Shown here in pieces: positions 44,536-56,131 of a DNA stretch of 64,000 nt. Numbering within the stretch: position 1 is the stretch's first letter; the number at the start of each line of letters is the position of its first letter. Both the position numbers and the translations under genes were made by a program. The stretch is from Diogma glabrata. Lineage: Eukaryota; Arthropoda; Insecta; Diptera; Cylindrotomidae. Under the pieces are notes generated by a model. It did not search any database. It saw only the letters and a list, made by a program, of their open reading frames with translations, and was not told where the DNA came from. The DNA is taken from positions 267,029,114-267,093,113 of the forward strand of contig OY856188.1 in assembly GCA_963693315.1 (NCBI GenBank). The letters run 5' to 3'.

Positions 44536-46716
44536 ATTTAATATTAAATAGTGCAATTAGTCCAATTTTTTTAAATAGCATAATTCATTAGTGCAATTTA
44601 GCAAAAAGTTATATGTTTTGTGCCGCGTTCTGTAGTTAATCAAACAAGAAAAAAAAGAAAAAAATCACAAAAAATTTACTACCTATCTTCAATTTTCTAG
44701 TTTTCAATTTAGCACAAGTTTATATGTTTGTGTCGTTTCATTACAAACATGAAAACTCTCTTAGTCTGGCATTGACTTTTCGATCTGAACTGTTTTGTCT
44801 AGTCTGATATCTGGTGGCATTTCGCGCGTGAATATCAAAAGCAAGGAAACTTGGATTCACGTTTCCTGTATCATAATTAAATAGTGTGAATTTTAGAAAA
44901 AAAATGGCAATTTTTTTTGTTTGTGCAATTAGATCAATTAGGTAAAGTTTTTTTAAATGTAAATCTTAGTTCCATTTATAAAAAAAAGAATCTATATGTT
45001 TGTGCTGTGTTAGAGCAAGTTTAACAAAAACATAAACTTATATGGATTGCATTTGAATTGAGTAAAAATGTCCTTGGCGTTCAGTTAGCTCGGTTTTTAT
45101 TTAACTACAATCATTAGTTCCAATTTAAAAACAAATTTGTGTGTCTAAATAAAAAAACACTGGAAACAAATTTACTACCCATGTAAACTCATATTTCGAT
45201 TTTATGTCTAATCAGTTCACAGCTGTTGGTGGTTTTGTTTTGACAGCTAGACGTCGAGTGTTTTCATGTGGTGTTTCTTATTAATAAAGGATTGAATGCC
45301 AGAAAAGAATGGATCCGTTTAATTAAATAAACTGTCCAGTCTTTTGCTGTATTAAATTTAACTAATAAATTATAATATTATGACTGTGAAATTACTGTGA
45401 TATTATATGTTCCCTCCAACTGTAATAACGAGAACTATAAATAATAATTTTGCATTCTCATATAAAAATATAAACGTAAAATTCTGTGTTAGCATAATTT
45501 ATATAAAATAATCTTCTTATATATTAATACGCTAAAAAAAAACATTGTACAGCCTAAGGCTTTTTTATTCGAATTTTGATTCATTTAAAATTTTCACTGC
45601 TAACTGATATTAGTGTAACTTAGATTTTAAAGATTTTTGGGAATTTTCAGATCATAAATAAAAAAGTTATAGACGAATTAAAATGTATTTTTGAATTTAA
45701 CGGCCCCCGTTATACAATAATGGAATTGCCCAAGTATATATTTTTTTGGCAGAAAAACGAAAAACTTTTTATATTTAACGAGGTAAAAATATTCTACTGT
45801 TTACAATTTGCATATTTATACTTATTTCTCAAAACAAATAAAAGAAATAATAAATGTTACATATAAATTTAAAAGCCTAATATGTTTGAATAAAATATTT
45901 CCTTATACGTCCATACATACAACACAAATTTTAATCATATTGAATTACTTTAAGAACACCTTATATTCGTATGTAAAAAAAAACACGAAACAACAAACGA
46001 AACGAAATGAAATTTAAAACTTAAAATTTTATTTTATTTTTTTATATTTTAGTTTATGCATTTCTTTGTGAGTGGATAAACGTAAAGGTGAAAAATAGAA
46101 GTTTCTTTTTGATTTATTTGAGTTGTTTGTTTTATTTTAATATTATTTGTGCTTTTCCGGATATTTCTATTTCACCTTCCTTATCATATCATTTTATTTT
46201 CTTATTCCCGTTGTTCAATTATTCTGAGGAATTATACCAAATAGCAGTTTTTGTTTGTTATAAATTAGGTTTGCGTAGCATTTCAACTATAAATTATGTT
46301 TCTGTTTTTGTTCTGTGGTTCAAAAATTTTCGTTTTGATTAGATTTGGATGGAAAAAGATGCGGGATTTAATGTTATATATGAACAAATGTTTTTGAAAT
46401 AAAAGATTCAATTATGAAGACATGACAAAATTTGGTTAAATATTGGCTGTTTAAGTATTAATTGTTTTGTAACGAAGCAAAAAACAAAAACAAAGTTGAT
46501 ATTTTGGATTAGTTTTAATGTCTTGATCGTCAATTGTTTACAGTCATGTAGTGAGACAGAAAACTGTGCAATGTACACTGAAAAAAAGTTATAGTATGCA
46601 TAAAAATTACATTAAATTTACGAATTTGTTAATGAGCTGGCGATGATAAACGCCATTTATTATTCTTATAAATAAGAGTTTATGAAGTATTGAACAAAGT
46701 TATCAATTAATAACTA
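44536..46716. other. Anonymous AT-rich DNA
   Basis: Includes the second and third copies of the promoter-proximal module (44,831-44,895; 45,350-45,410). No recognised coding region; ORFs at 45,808-46,342 are Phe/Ile-rich chance frames. Confidence 0.4.
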
Positions 46717-46718
46717 CT

Positions 46719-47090
46719 AGGAGGGCCCGGCGTGCTTCGCTACGCTTATAAATAAAGTTTTTGCGTAGACATTTTGTTGACCTAGAAGCAATGATTTCAA
46801 AAAGTCGTAATGAGATATGCTAGCATATAATTTTTAATTTTTCTTTTTAAATATATGAATGAAAAATAATCAGAACTCTAGCTGATCAGTTCGAATATAT
46901 GAAAAATTAGCGATCAAATAAGTTAGAGATCAAATAAGCTTACTTGAAAACTTATTTGATCGCTAATTTTTCATATATCCGAACTCATCAGCTAGAGTTC
47001 TGATTGAAATGATTGCTTCTACGTCAACAAAATGTCTACGCAAAAACTTTATTTATAAGCGTAGCGAAGCACGCCGGGCCCTCCTAGTTA
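46719..47090. mobile_element. Foldback MITE of about 370 bp
   Basis: Near-perfect terminal inverted repeats beginning CTAGGAGGGCCCGGCGTGC and continuing TTCGCTACGCTTATAAATAA for about 70 bp. A second inner inverted block (TCAGAACTCTAGCTGAT, AAAATTAGCGATCAAATAAG) nearly meets at the centre. The left half carries about 80 bp (46,795-46,875) absent from the right. No ORF. A short duplication at the ends could not be fixed. Confidence 0.8.
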
Positions 47091-47096
47091 CGTATA

Positions 47097-47172
47097 ATTA
47101 TGTGTTAGCATAATTTATATAAAAATAAATACGTATAATTCGTTGTTGGCATAAGTTATATAAAAATAAATG
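47097..47172. repeat. Short tandem duplication (about 45 bp)
   Basis: Two adjacent units of TTAGCATAATTTATATAAAA / TTGGCATAAGTTATATAAAA plus ATAAATACGTATAATT. A related TTAGCATAATTTATATAAAA also occurs at 45,489, so sequence here and there is duplicated. Confidence 0.6.
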
Positions 47173-48554
47173 TGAAGAAAAATAATTTTAACCAAAAACT
47201 GTTACATAATAAACCTCGTAATCATCTTTATTTTAATTGCTTGTTGAAATTGGGAGATTGTCCATGTTCCAGATAGTTGTGTTATTAAAATCCTAGCTTC
47301 ATCGACACAAAATCTCTGTGATATTTCTGGGGTAACACTGATATCAGGACGAAGTGAATCATTGGATTGGAAGCTGGAGTGTGATTTACGGAAAATACTT
47401 GGCCGCATGTTACGATTATAAATACGTATCCGGCACGACTATTTTGTTTTTGTGTTATTACGTTGACATCATCATTCCTGCTGAACAGTACGATACATTT
47501 CCGGTAATACATAAAAAAGGGGAAAAGAATTATCATCGATCATCAACAAGTTTGGATTGCAATAATTTTTAGCTTAAAAAGCTTTAGAAATCATTCACGA
47601 TTTTTCAATGCAAAAACTATTACACCAGAAAATAATAATACCTTTCACGGGATCGAAATTACTCATACCAATCTCATCCTATAGTATGACAACTAAACAA
47701 ACTAACGTTACGATTAATACCTTTCGAGATAAATATGAAAATTTTCGTCATACGAGCTGTCGTTTTTCATCACCAAATTTCTTAATTTTGTTTAATGGTG
47801 GATGTCATGGAGTTACTTTTACATAATCGTAACCCATGGTATCTTGGTCTAAAGCAGATCAGTAAATATAATAATGCTTCGAAGTTTTTACTTCGTATTC
47901 GAAAAATGAAGGACCATTGGATTTGCAACTACTAGAGAGAGTTGGTTCAACAAATAAATTTTAATTTTACTATTTTATCAGATATTAAAAAGGAACCGTT
48001 TTGGTGAATTTCGATCAATAAAAAATCGCCGAAGAAGCGAATGATGATGAAGTTTTCTTTTTATTAATAGTATTATTTAAAATTTTAAAGCTTCAATCTT
48101 TCTTTGATTACAAATTTATATATTGTTTTATTTGCTTTACCACAATTTTCATTTATATTATACTTCTCATGTAAATTGGGCGTATGGGCTTGTGTGCATG
48201 TGTGTGCGTATGTGGGGGTGTGAGTGTGTGTGTGTGTGCATGAATGGATGAGATGTGAGAGTGTGTAAATGAGTACTGAAATATGGGGGCTGGACGTGGT
48301 GATCGTGGTTCGTTCGTACACGGGGGTCGCCAGAGTCTGTTTAGTTCACTTACCTTTTTTTTACATCTGTTCTTATCTCATGTTACGCGTTCAAATTCAG
48401 TTATTTGTGCTGAAGCAGCAGGTATTCTTCTCTCGACCCCATAGGCTGCAGCTAGTCTGGGGCTAAAAATAATCTCGCTAGGTACGCGGTCTGCTATGCC
48501 ACTTCGTTGCTGATCAACGAAGCATCACTTCGTATCAAGCTGGTTAAATCTTTC
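47173..48554. other. Anonymous intergenic DNA with a GT-rich tract
   Basis: No recognised gene. The 47,202-47,572 and 48,270-48,520 parts are GC-richer than average but open frames there match no family. Confidence 0.4.
48188..48242 (+). repeat. GT-rich microsatellite
   Basis: Imperfect (GT)n with GCATGTGTGTGCGTATGTG and a terminal (TG)7. Confidence 0.85.
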
Positions 48555-48815
48555 TTTAGTTAACAGAAACATCTATGGATAAGATTTAACCTCAAGTAAC
48601 ATTTTTTGTGTCATTTTTGATCAATGTTGATGTGATTGACATTTACTATTGAGGTCTCCGTTTAACATTTATTCTGTTATGTGTCCATAGTCTGGTGATA
48701 TAAAGACTTTACAACACAACTTTATGTCATTTACTTTTGATAATGTGTTCTTTTACATTCACGGAACCCTTGGCGAGCGAATTTTATTCGCACTTGTCGG
48801 ACTTTTTTTGTAATT
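48555..48815. repeat. Dispersed repeat family H, copy 2
   Basis: Same order of blocks as 39,011-39,270, with about 80 extra bases in the middle (CTCCGTTTAACATTTATTCTG to GATATAAAGAC). Confidence 0.7.
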
Positions 48816-49859
48816 AAAAAGTTTTAGAGTTTTGTTTTTGTAATATGAATCATCAAATTTCAATTCTTTGATCCACAATTACCAAATCTAAACTTAGAAC
48901 TCATAAGTATTAAATAATCTTCGTCTAATGTTTTCGTTCCACCCGTATACATCACAGTTAGAAAATCTTTTAACTTCTTGTATGGATTTTTTATATAAAT
49001 TGAATTTTACGGAATCAATTTCGATTTTCTAGAAATCAAATTCAATTAGCTTTAATTGCAAATAAAATACGATTAAATTATATAGTAGGAAATGAATGTA
49101 AAGCTCAACTCTATCGTTCTGTAAATTTTTCTAATTTTCTTTACATAAAGTTAGTTCAGTGAAAACACTTTATTAGAAAATAAAATAACGATCATATTAA
49201 TATATAAACTTGATTGCCTGAAAACATTTCCACGACAAACGAGTAAAATTTTCTTTTCGTTTAAGAAAAAAAGTGAGAAATATTAAAATAAATTATTCAA
49301 GAATAAAGTTTAGTTTTGTTGTAATGAAAACGAATTTATATTTCATAGAACGTATAAAAGTATACTGAAAACATTTTTTTCTCACAACTTGACACTTTCG
49401 ATACAGTTACTGATTCATTCTTATGAGAGTAGAACTGTGACCTAATTCTTGTCTTGGCTGTTTTCTTAGTCACTGGTCGTCATCGATATGCCGTTACTGG
49501 TGGTTTTCTGAAATTCATGTTGAGTCTGTTAATGAAATTAATTAACTCAATTAGAGTTAGGTCTTGTGGTAGTGGAAGTGTTAATCTTCTACGGCCAAAA
49601 TTCCATTTCCACCCCTCCATCAACTACAATTTTCAAATTTTAATAAAAAAAACAATAATTCAGTGATTGTTGAATAACGTAATAAAAAATGGTAGCACAA
49701 AAGAAATAGGTGATTGTTGTTGAATAGTTCACATAACAAAATTGTTGCTCCAAAAATTACCAGCTAAGTAGTCAAAATTGTTGCTTTAGGTGATAAATGG
49801 ATGATCATTGATTATCCTTAGGGACCCTCTGTTTCAGTTTATTTTTTTTAAAAGTGAAA
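48816..49859. other. Anonymous AT-rich DNA
   Basis: No recognised gene or repeat. Confidence 0.4.
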
Positions 49860-50903
49860 TAGAAACATTACCTAAAAGATCCTTGTAGTGTATTATCGGT
49901 TACTCGGTTTCTTCATAATTCAATATTTTTTTGCTTTTCCCATGCTCGGATTGTGCTTTTCAATAAACTCTTGTCCATTTTAAAACATGATTGCGGTCAA
50001 ATGAATTTTTTATTGACACCTTGTTTTGCTAACACATCGGCAATATCATTTCATTGTAACACTGGGTGCTCTCACAAGTGTAATACTTTTATAGCACGAA
50101 TTTTTTTCTAGACGTTGGATGCATTACCATGCCAGTTTTTTCTAAGTGTCTAAGGCAACTGTTACTTGTATTCTAGGAACTGACACTCCTGCTGCTGTGT
50201 CCCGATTTTTTCGAGGACTGTTTGTGCATCAAATGCTGGCCGTGAATGTGTGTAGATTTCAATACGATCTCTATAGTTATGACGTACAATATTATGAAAA
50301 AAACGGTACCTGTGAAGTTCAGTTTGTAATTTAGTAAGGTTTTAAAGGTGTCTGATGAGGTTGCCTAGCTTAAAAGCTTTTGTAAGCTGTAGTCTGCGAG
50401 CGCTCAACGCCGCTACATGTAATTGCAATGGAGAAAGATTAAGAAAAATCTTCACTGCTGATGTAGGTAAGACACTAAGACACAAAACTCTTTGTATTTT
50501 GTTAAAATATTTTGTGCAGAAATTTGACGAGGGTTAATTCACCAAACTAACATATAACAACATATGCAAGAATTAGATTTCTAACATTTTTGCAATCACA
50601 GTATTGTTTTTGGTCGAAGACTCCAAGTTTTCCCAAACACGTTTTCGCAGATGAAGGAAATTTTGTTTGCCTTATCCGAGGTATGTTTCAGGTGTCAATT
50701 CGAAGTATGTCTGTTTTCCAGTATCGGACCTAATTATCTAATCTTTTTCGATGTTTAAATGAGCTCGCTGTTTAGAACAAGAGAATAAAATTAAAAGTTT
50801 GTCTTATATATAAGTCAAAACGATAATGCTTGGACCACTTTGATACAAGTTTAAGAGCTGTAGCTGCTACAATAGTTCCAATATTTATTGTTAATATCCA
50901 ATA
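49860..50903 (-). pseudogene. Old LINE remnant, RNase H half
   Basis: Minus-strand frames, broken by stops, read in order: KIFLNLSPLQLHVAALSAR (50,400-50,465; the helical segment between RT and RNase H in LINE ORF2), IEIYTHSRPAFDAQ (near 50,250; RNase H strand) and NDIADVLAKQGV (near 50,035; RNase H C-terminal Asp motif), then IRAWEKQ near 49,945. These belong to an RNase H-bearing LINE of the I/LOA/R1 type. The matching reverse transcriptase half lies beyond the Gypsy insertion at 54,097-54,430. Many stops and shifts show great age. Confidence 0.7.
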
Positions 50904-51084
50904 TGTAGCCTGTGGTATGTGGTTGTAACATAATTCTTTTGATAAAAATTAGCTAAGTGCAAACGGCAAACAGTGTTAATTATATTTTATCTGGTCACAT
51001 TAAGATTGTTCTTTTTTTAATTTAACTATAGTTACCGATCAAGTTTATATCCATTTATCTGTATATATTCCAATGTTCGCCACA
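50904..51084 (-). repeat. Putative 3' LTR of the old Gypsy element
   Basis: Plus-strand ends TGTAGCCTGTGG and GTTCGCCACA. Its last 75 bp match 54,020-54,096 with scattered substitutions (AGTTAC(C/T)GATCAAG, TATATATTC, GTT(C/T)GCCACA). Confidence 0.65.
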
Positions 51085-51097
51085 ATACTACCCCCCT
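51085..51097 (-). other. Polypurine tract of the old Gypsy element
   Basis: Minus-strand AGGGGGGTAGTAT abuts the TGTGGC start of the 3' LTR. Confidence 0.6.
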
Positions 51098-51419
51098 AGT
51101 GCCAACGCAGATGGGACGATATGAAAAGAGAAAAAAAGGATATTTAGAATGCCGTAGAATTGAGAAAACGAGTGGGAGTTATAGTAGTTCGACCTGTTCG
51201 GGTAGTTGCAGAGGAAGGGTTAAAAGTCAACGTCTGTAGTGTAAGATTAAATTATACATTTTTAGTCGATTTAGAAGCGTCTGCGTTGTGTTTTTCAATC
51301 TCTGTAGGAGTGAAAGCGGAAGGTAAAGACTTGAAGGTGTCCGAAGAAGTAGCTTGGACCTTCTCTGTAGGAGACGGTATTTCATTTGCGCGACTAAGAG
51401 TTGTACTAGAAAACGATGG

Positions 51420-52300
51420 CGGTTGAGTCGATATATCTTCAGATTCCGACCTAAAACAAGAAACCTGTCGATGTAGACTCGCATGTGCTGATCTTTGCGA
51501 TCAATGACGACATTTTTTTCATCACGACTTATAATTAGGTCAGGACCTTCGCATGGGCGCTAAAGCGACTTACGAACTAAGTCGGTGCGTAAAAAGAAAT
51601 GTGAGCAAGATTCAAGGGCGTTGAAAACGAAAACTGTTTGGGAAGTGTGCCTTGATGCGTAAATGGGACAAAGGTGATCGAAATGTTGTTTCAGCTGAGA
51701 AAGAAGATCATAATTAGGAATGAAATTCGAGTTTTTGTTGAAAAATTCTCCACGAAGATGGATTTGCTTACCATAAACTAGTTCTGCAGATAAAGATTGA
51801 AAATCGTTACAAAAAATGGTTCACAAACGAAGTATGATCCGTGTCCAGTCTGTCCTGTCGTAAGCCCTGATTTGAGTGTACGATGCCAACGTTCAATGAG
51901 ACCATTACATTTACAATTGTAACTAATAGTGCGTTTGCGTTCGAAACCTATAAGTTTAGAGAACTCACTGAAGCGATTGGATTCGAATAGGGAGCACTAA
52001 TAAGTGACGATTACTTAAGATACCCCGAAACGTGCGATCCAATTAAATTAGTGTGATGAGGCTACCGTTTTAGCAGTGATACCCGAGATGGGAATGGTTT
52101 CGGGCCAGCGTGTATAGCGGTCAATAATTGTGACATAATATCGTTTGATTTGTCCTCAGAAGTAGGAAGTGGACTAATTATTTCCATATGTATCTCGAAA
52201 AATCGTTGTGAAGTTGGAGCATAGTTACCCAAAGGAGATTCTGTATACCTAGAAACTTTGGCCTTTTGGCAAGCCAGGCAGTTCTGTGTCATTTGTCGTA
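51420..52300 (-). pseudogene. Old Gypsy integrase remnant
   Basis: Zinc-finger end CLACQKAKVSRYT and core start SPLGNYAPTSQRFFEIH with DMEIISPLPTSE-like strand (about 52,130-52,290; the expected catalytic Asp is not seen, Glu-Ile-Ile-Ser instead). The last part, DEKNVVIDRKDQ and MRVYIDRF (about 51,430-51,530), matches the C-terminal end of Gypsy pol. The central DDE segment is too degraded to follow. Confidence 0.65.
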
Positions 52301-52356
52301 CATCCTTTTTAATGTATGACCAAATGACCGTAACCGTAAGGAGTTTGACAAAACTT

Positions 52357-53350
52357 TTAACCCCTGGATGGGATAAATTGTGTAGGCGTTACCGTTTTAG
52401 AAGAAGTCGAATCGAAGTCTTCGGACCATTGAATAACTCGTTTGTCATTTTTCTTAGAACCTTGATTGCCACTTATATGAGGTATGCCCTGATTGCCACT
52501 AGTAAGGATGCCTTGATTGCCACTAGTATGAGGTATGAAGCGACGGTAGAAATTGATCATACATAGAAAAGGACGTAGATGCCTAACGGTTTCTGGACGA
52601 TCAAATTGTTGATCGCATCGACCTGTTCTAAAGTCGGCTTAATTCCAGTTGAGTCAATGTGATGTCCTGAAAAGTCAGCGTTGTTTTTTGCAAAGTTGCA
52701 TTTTTCAACATTGATGATAAGAACTGTATTAGAAAGACGATCGAAAACTGTTCGAAGATGTGTGAGGTGTTTCCCATAGGTCTTAGAAGCAATAAAGAGG
52801 TCATTAATGTAGATGTTACAGAAATTTAGGTCTCTAAGAAGCGAATGGATGAACAGGTGGAATGATCGCGCAGCGTTTTGCAATCCAAATGTCATTCGAA
52901 CGAATTCGAAGACGCCGAATGGTGTAGCCAATAGGAATTCGATAATAAGCAGGAACAAGATTGATAGTTGAGAAAATGTTGCATCTATATAATTGTTGAG
53001 TAAAGTCCTGAACATGAGGGATTGGTTATTTTTCAGGAGTTGTAACATTATTACGAGCATGGTAACTACCGCAAGGTCTCCACTCGCCGTTCTTCTTTTT
53101 GACGAGGTGGAGAGGAGACAACCATGGCTGTTAGAAGGTAGACAAATACCTTTTGAACCAGCATGGTGTCGAATTCTGTTTTGGATATCGCCAATTTGTC
53201 TGGAGCTAGTCTACGGTACTTTGAAAAAATGGGAAAACCATGCGTTTCGATAATGTATGTAACGTTATGCTTTACCTATGAAGCAAGATTACTTGCAGTA
53301 AAATTTTAAAATGTTTGAAATTCCTCAGAATAATGACTACAGCAGAGTCA
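52357..53350 (-). pseudogene. Old Gypsy reverse transcriptase remnant
   Basis: KLAISKTEFDTML-like start near 53,180. Next come LATPFGVFEFVRMTFGLQNAARSF (52,860-52,960; parts kept short here) and YINDLFIAS near 52,800, where family members have YIDD, so one catalytic Asp is lost. KCNFAKNNADFSGHHIDS (about 52,680) and NFYRRFIPH (about 52,535) follow. RNase H proper is missing. Several frameshifts. Confidence 0.75.
52440..52545 (-). repeat. Tandem repeat inserted in the old RT remnant
   Basis: Three units of about 27-33 bp around CTTGATTGCCACT(A/T) with GAGGTATG in two of them. On the minus strand they encode repeated SGNQGI blocks directly after NFYRRFIPH. Confidence 0.8.
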
Positions 53351-53970
53351 ATAGAATTGTCGATTGTTGTTACAGTGAGGACTAGAGCGATGGCGAACAA
53401 GTCGGTGAGTGGATCGACGTCGTCGACCATTCTTATTCAAAAAATCAGCGCCAAGTATAGGCATGGCAACGTTCGCGATAATATAGGTCTGACAGAATGA
53501 TCGTCTGAGAACAATATTTAGTTCGAGGAATCGTGTACCAAATGTTCTGACTTTTGTGGCGTTCGGCACAGAGTGGGAAATCGGATAATTTAGAGACTTT
53601 TTCTTTCACAGTAGCTGGAAAAACCAGACACTTCGGCCCCAATTTCGTCTACAATGGATTTTCGCGAAATTCGGTCTAAAACGAGAAGGCGCGAGTTAAG
53701 ATTGGCTGTTATTATATTCCGCCACTTGTGATGAGCCGCCACTTGAAAAAAAATTTCGGCTGCATGGTTTGGATCACAGCGTCTTGCATTTTGCTGGAAT
53801 TTGTGGTGATGGAAGTATTCACCATCGAATATTTCTACTATTGACCTACATCTTGGGGTGCGGTTTCGGCTGTAGTTTCGGTCATTGAACCTACTTCTAC
53901 TTTTGTTAAAATTGTTTGCTGAGATAGCGTTAAGAAAAGAGGATTGGAATTCATTGAACTTCGCAGTCAA
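53348..53970 (-). pseudogene. Old Gypsy Gag C-terminus and protease remnant
   Basis: FHHHKFQQNARRCDPN (about 53,800) is a degraded zinc-knuckle-like Gag end. RLLVLDRISRKSIVDEIGAE (53,640-53,690) is the protease active-site strand with the DTG changed to D-E-I-G. KVRTFGTRFLELN and VAMPILGADFL (about 53,440-53,550) are the following protease strands, in shifted frames. Confidence 0.7.
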
Positions 53971-54019
53971 AGAAGCTATTTCATTAGAATAATCGTTTGC
54001 GTTTCAGGTAACTGCCATT

Positions 54020-54096
54020 GTTTTTCTATTAATTTAACTGTAGTTACTGATCAAGCTTATATCTTTATATCTCTATATATTCTAGTGTTTGCCACA
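54020..54096 (-). repeat. 5' LTR fragment of the old Gypsy element
   Basis: 77 bp matching the end of the LTR at 51,008-51,084. The rest of this LTR is gone and Gag C-terminal sequence follows within about 50 bp. Confidence 0.55.
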
Positions 54097-54430
54097 AAGC
54101 TACCCAAACTTCAGCGATAATAGAGTCCATTTTCCCCTCTGACCATGACCGCAAATTCGTTGGCGTAGGCTACAGGGTTGAAAACAGAATGGTTTCGCCT
54201 GGTTACTAGCTCATTAGCAAATATTAAATACAGCGGTGGAGACAGCATTCCTCCTTAGGGGTAGCCTCTAGATGCATTGACTGTCTCTGAAAAATCAGTT
54301 AGTGTAGCCGTTATTTTCTGACTGTAGCATTTTAATAATCCACGCAATGATATGTGTGTGTTCATATTTTTCTTTTAGCCATTTCAATGATAGCATTTGT
54401 CTCAATACAAACAGTGGTGCACATACCGTT
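54097..54430 (-). pseudogene. Old LINE remnant, reverse transcriptase half
   Basis: Minus-strand frame reads VNASRGYP-stop-GGMLSPPLYLIFANELV (54,210-54,280; RT motif region usually ASRGTPQGG) and PVAYANEFAVMVRG (about 54,150), where YADD has become YANE. It is collinear with the RNase H half at 49,860-50,903, so one LINE was split by the Gypsy insertion. Confidence 0.7.
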
Positions 54431-54511
54431 TGGTTTGCAGATAGAGGTTTAAGCAATCAGATGAAATTTATTTTTGTAGTCTATACTCTTGGTGCAACAT
54501 AAAGACTTGCG

Positions 54512-56048
54512 TGTTTGGAAGAAATGTTTGAAATAAAAAATTAATAGGACCTAGTCATACATTTGACCCCTCTAGGGATCATCCCGGTGGAGCTATGAAT
54601 TATTTTTTAAAATTTTACTTCATATTTTGAGTTTTTTGTATGGGAACCACCCGAAGGGTTGCAGATAGGTGGTGGATGAGTTTGAGTGAAATATAGCAAT
54701 TGGAAAAATATTAGGACCTTGTCATACATTTACCACATATAGAAGTCACTTTGGGGCAGTCTCACCGAATTTAGACAAAAAATTAATTTTTCCACTTTTG
54801 TATGGCGACCTCTAGAAGGGAGGCAGATAGGGGATAGGTATGTTTGGAAGAAATGTTTGAAATAAAAAATTAATAGGACCCAGTCATATATTTGACCCCT
54901 CTAGAGATCATCCCGGTGGAGCTATGAATTATTTTTTTAAATTTTCTTCATATTTTGAGTTTTTTGTATGGGAACCCCCCGAAGGGTTGCAGATAGGTGG
55001 TGGATGAGTTTGAATGAAATATAGCAATTGAAAAAATATTAGGACCTTGTCATACATTTGCCACATATAGAAGTCACTTTGGGGCAGTCTCATCGAATTT
55101 AGACAAAAAATTAATTTTTCCACTTTTGTATGGCGACCTCTAGAAGGGAGGCAGATAGGGGATAGGTATGTTTGGAAGAAATGTTTGAAATAAAAATTAA
55201 TAGGACCTGGTTATACATTTGACCCCTCTAGGGATCATCCCGGTGGAGCTATGAATTATTTTTTTAAATTTTACTTCATATTTTGAGTTTTTTGTATGGG
55301 AACCACCCGAAGGGTTGCAGATAGGTGGTGGATGAGTTTGAGTGAAATATAGCAATTGAAAAAATATTAGGATCTTGTCATACATTTGCCACATATAGAA
55401 GTCACTTTGGGGCAGTCTCACCGAATTTAGACAAAAAATTAATTTTTCCACTTTTGTATGGCGACCTCTAGAAGGGAGGCAGATAGGGGATAGGTATGTT
55501 TGGAAGAAATGTTTGAAATAAAAAATTAATAGGACCCAGTCATATATTTGACCCCTCTAGGGATCATCCCGGTGGAGCTATGAATTATTTTTAATTTTCT
55601 TCATATTTTGAGTTTTTTGTATGGGAACCCCCCGAAGGGTTGCAGATAGGTTGTGGATGAGTTGGAGTGAAATATAGTAATTGAAAAAATATTAGGACCT
55701 TGTCATACATTTGCCACATATAGAAGTCACTTTGGGGCAGTCACAGCCAATCTAGACAAAAAATTAATTTTTCCACTTTTGTATGGCGACCTCCAGAAGG
55801 GAGGCAGATAGGGGATAGGTATGTTTGAAAAAAATGTTTGAAATAAAAAATTAATAGGACTCAGTTATACATTTGACTCGTCTAGGGATCATCTCGGTGG
55901 AGCTATGAATTATTTTTTTAAATCTTTCTTCATATTCTGAGTTTTTTGTATGGGAACCCCCCTAAGGATTGTAGATGGGGGGTGGATGAGTTTGAATGAA
56001 ATGTAACAATTGAAAAAATATTAGGACCTTGTCATACATTTGCCACAT
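54512..56048. repeat. Satellite array, 328-bp higher-order unit (about 4.7 copies)
   Basis: The landmark TATGGGAACC recurs at 54,639, 54,967, 55,295, 55,620 and 55,949 (spacing 325-329). A related landmark TATGGCGACC lies about 162 bp after each. The two half-units resemble one another block by block (GAAGGGTTGCAGATAGG / GAAGGGAGGCAGATAGG; ATTAGGACCTTGTCATACATTT / AATAGGACC(T/C)AGTCATA), so the array is a dimeric repeat of a 162-166-bp monomer. Near-identical minus-strand ORFs in it are a by-product. Confidence 0.9.
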
Positions 56049-56131
56049 CTCTTTACTGCAATGATGCCGACAATAATAGTAATAAAACAAAACAAATGTT
56101 GATGTATAATCGATATAACGATTATAATTTG

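Larger units (their letters stand above)
50904..54096 (-). mobile_element. Old decayed Gypsy element inside a LINE
   Basis: Minus-strand element of a different family from the 3-10 kb one. Right end (5' side): only about 77 bp of LTR at 54,020-54,096. Left end (3' side): a putative 181-bp LTR at 50,904-51,084 with TG...CA ends and a C6 polypurine tract complement at 51,085-51,096. Between them are the Gag C-terminus, protease, RT and integrase in the right order but full of frameshifts. The 5' LTR end, PBS, N-terminal gag and most of RNase H are missing. Confidence 0.75.

Noticed and set aside
54929..55451. Two nearly identical minus-strand ORFs beginning MEKLIFCLNS
   Set aside because: They are copies of the same frame through the 328-bp satellite unit, not genes.
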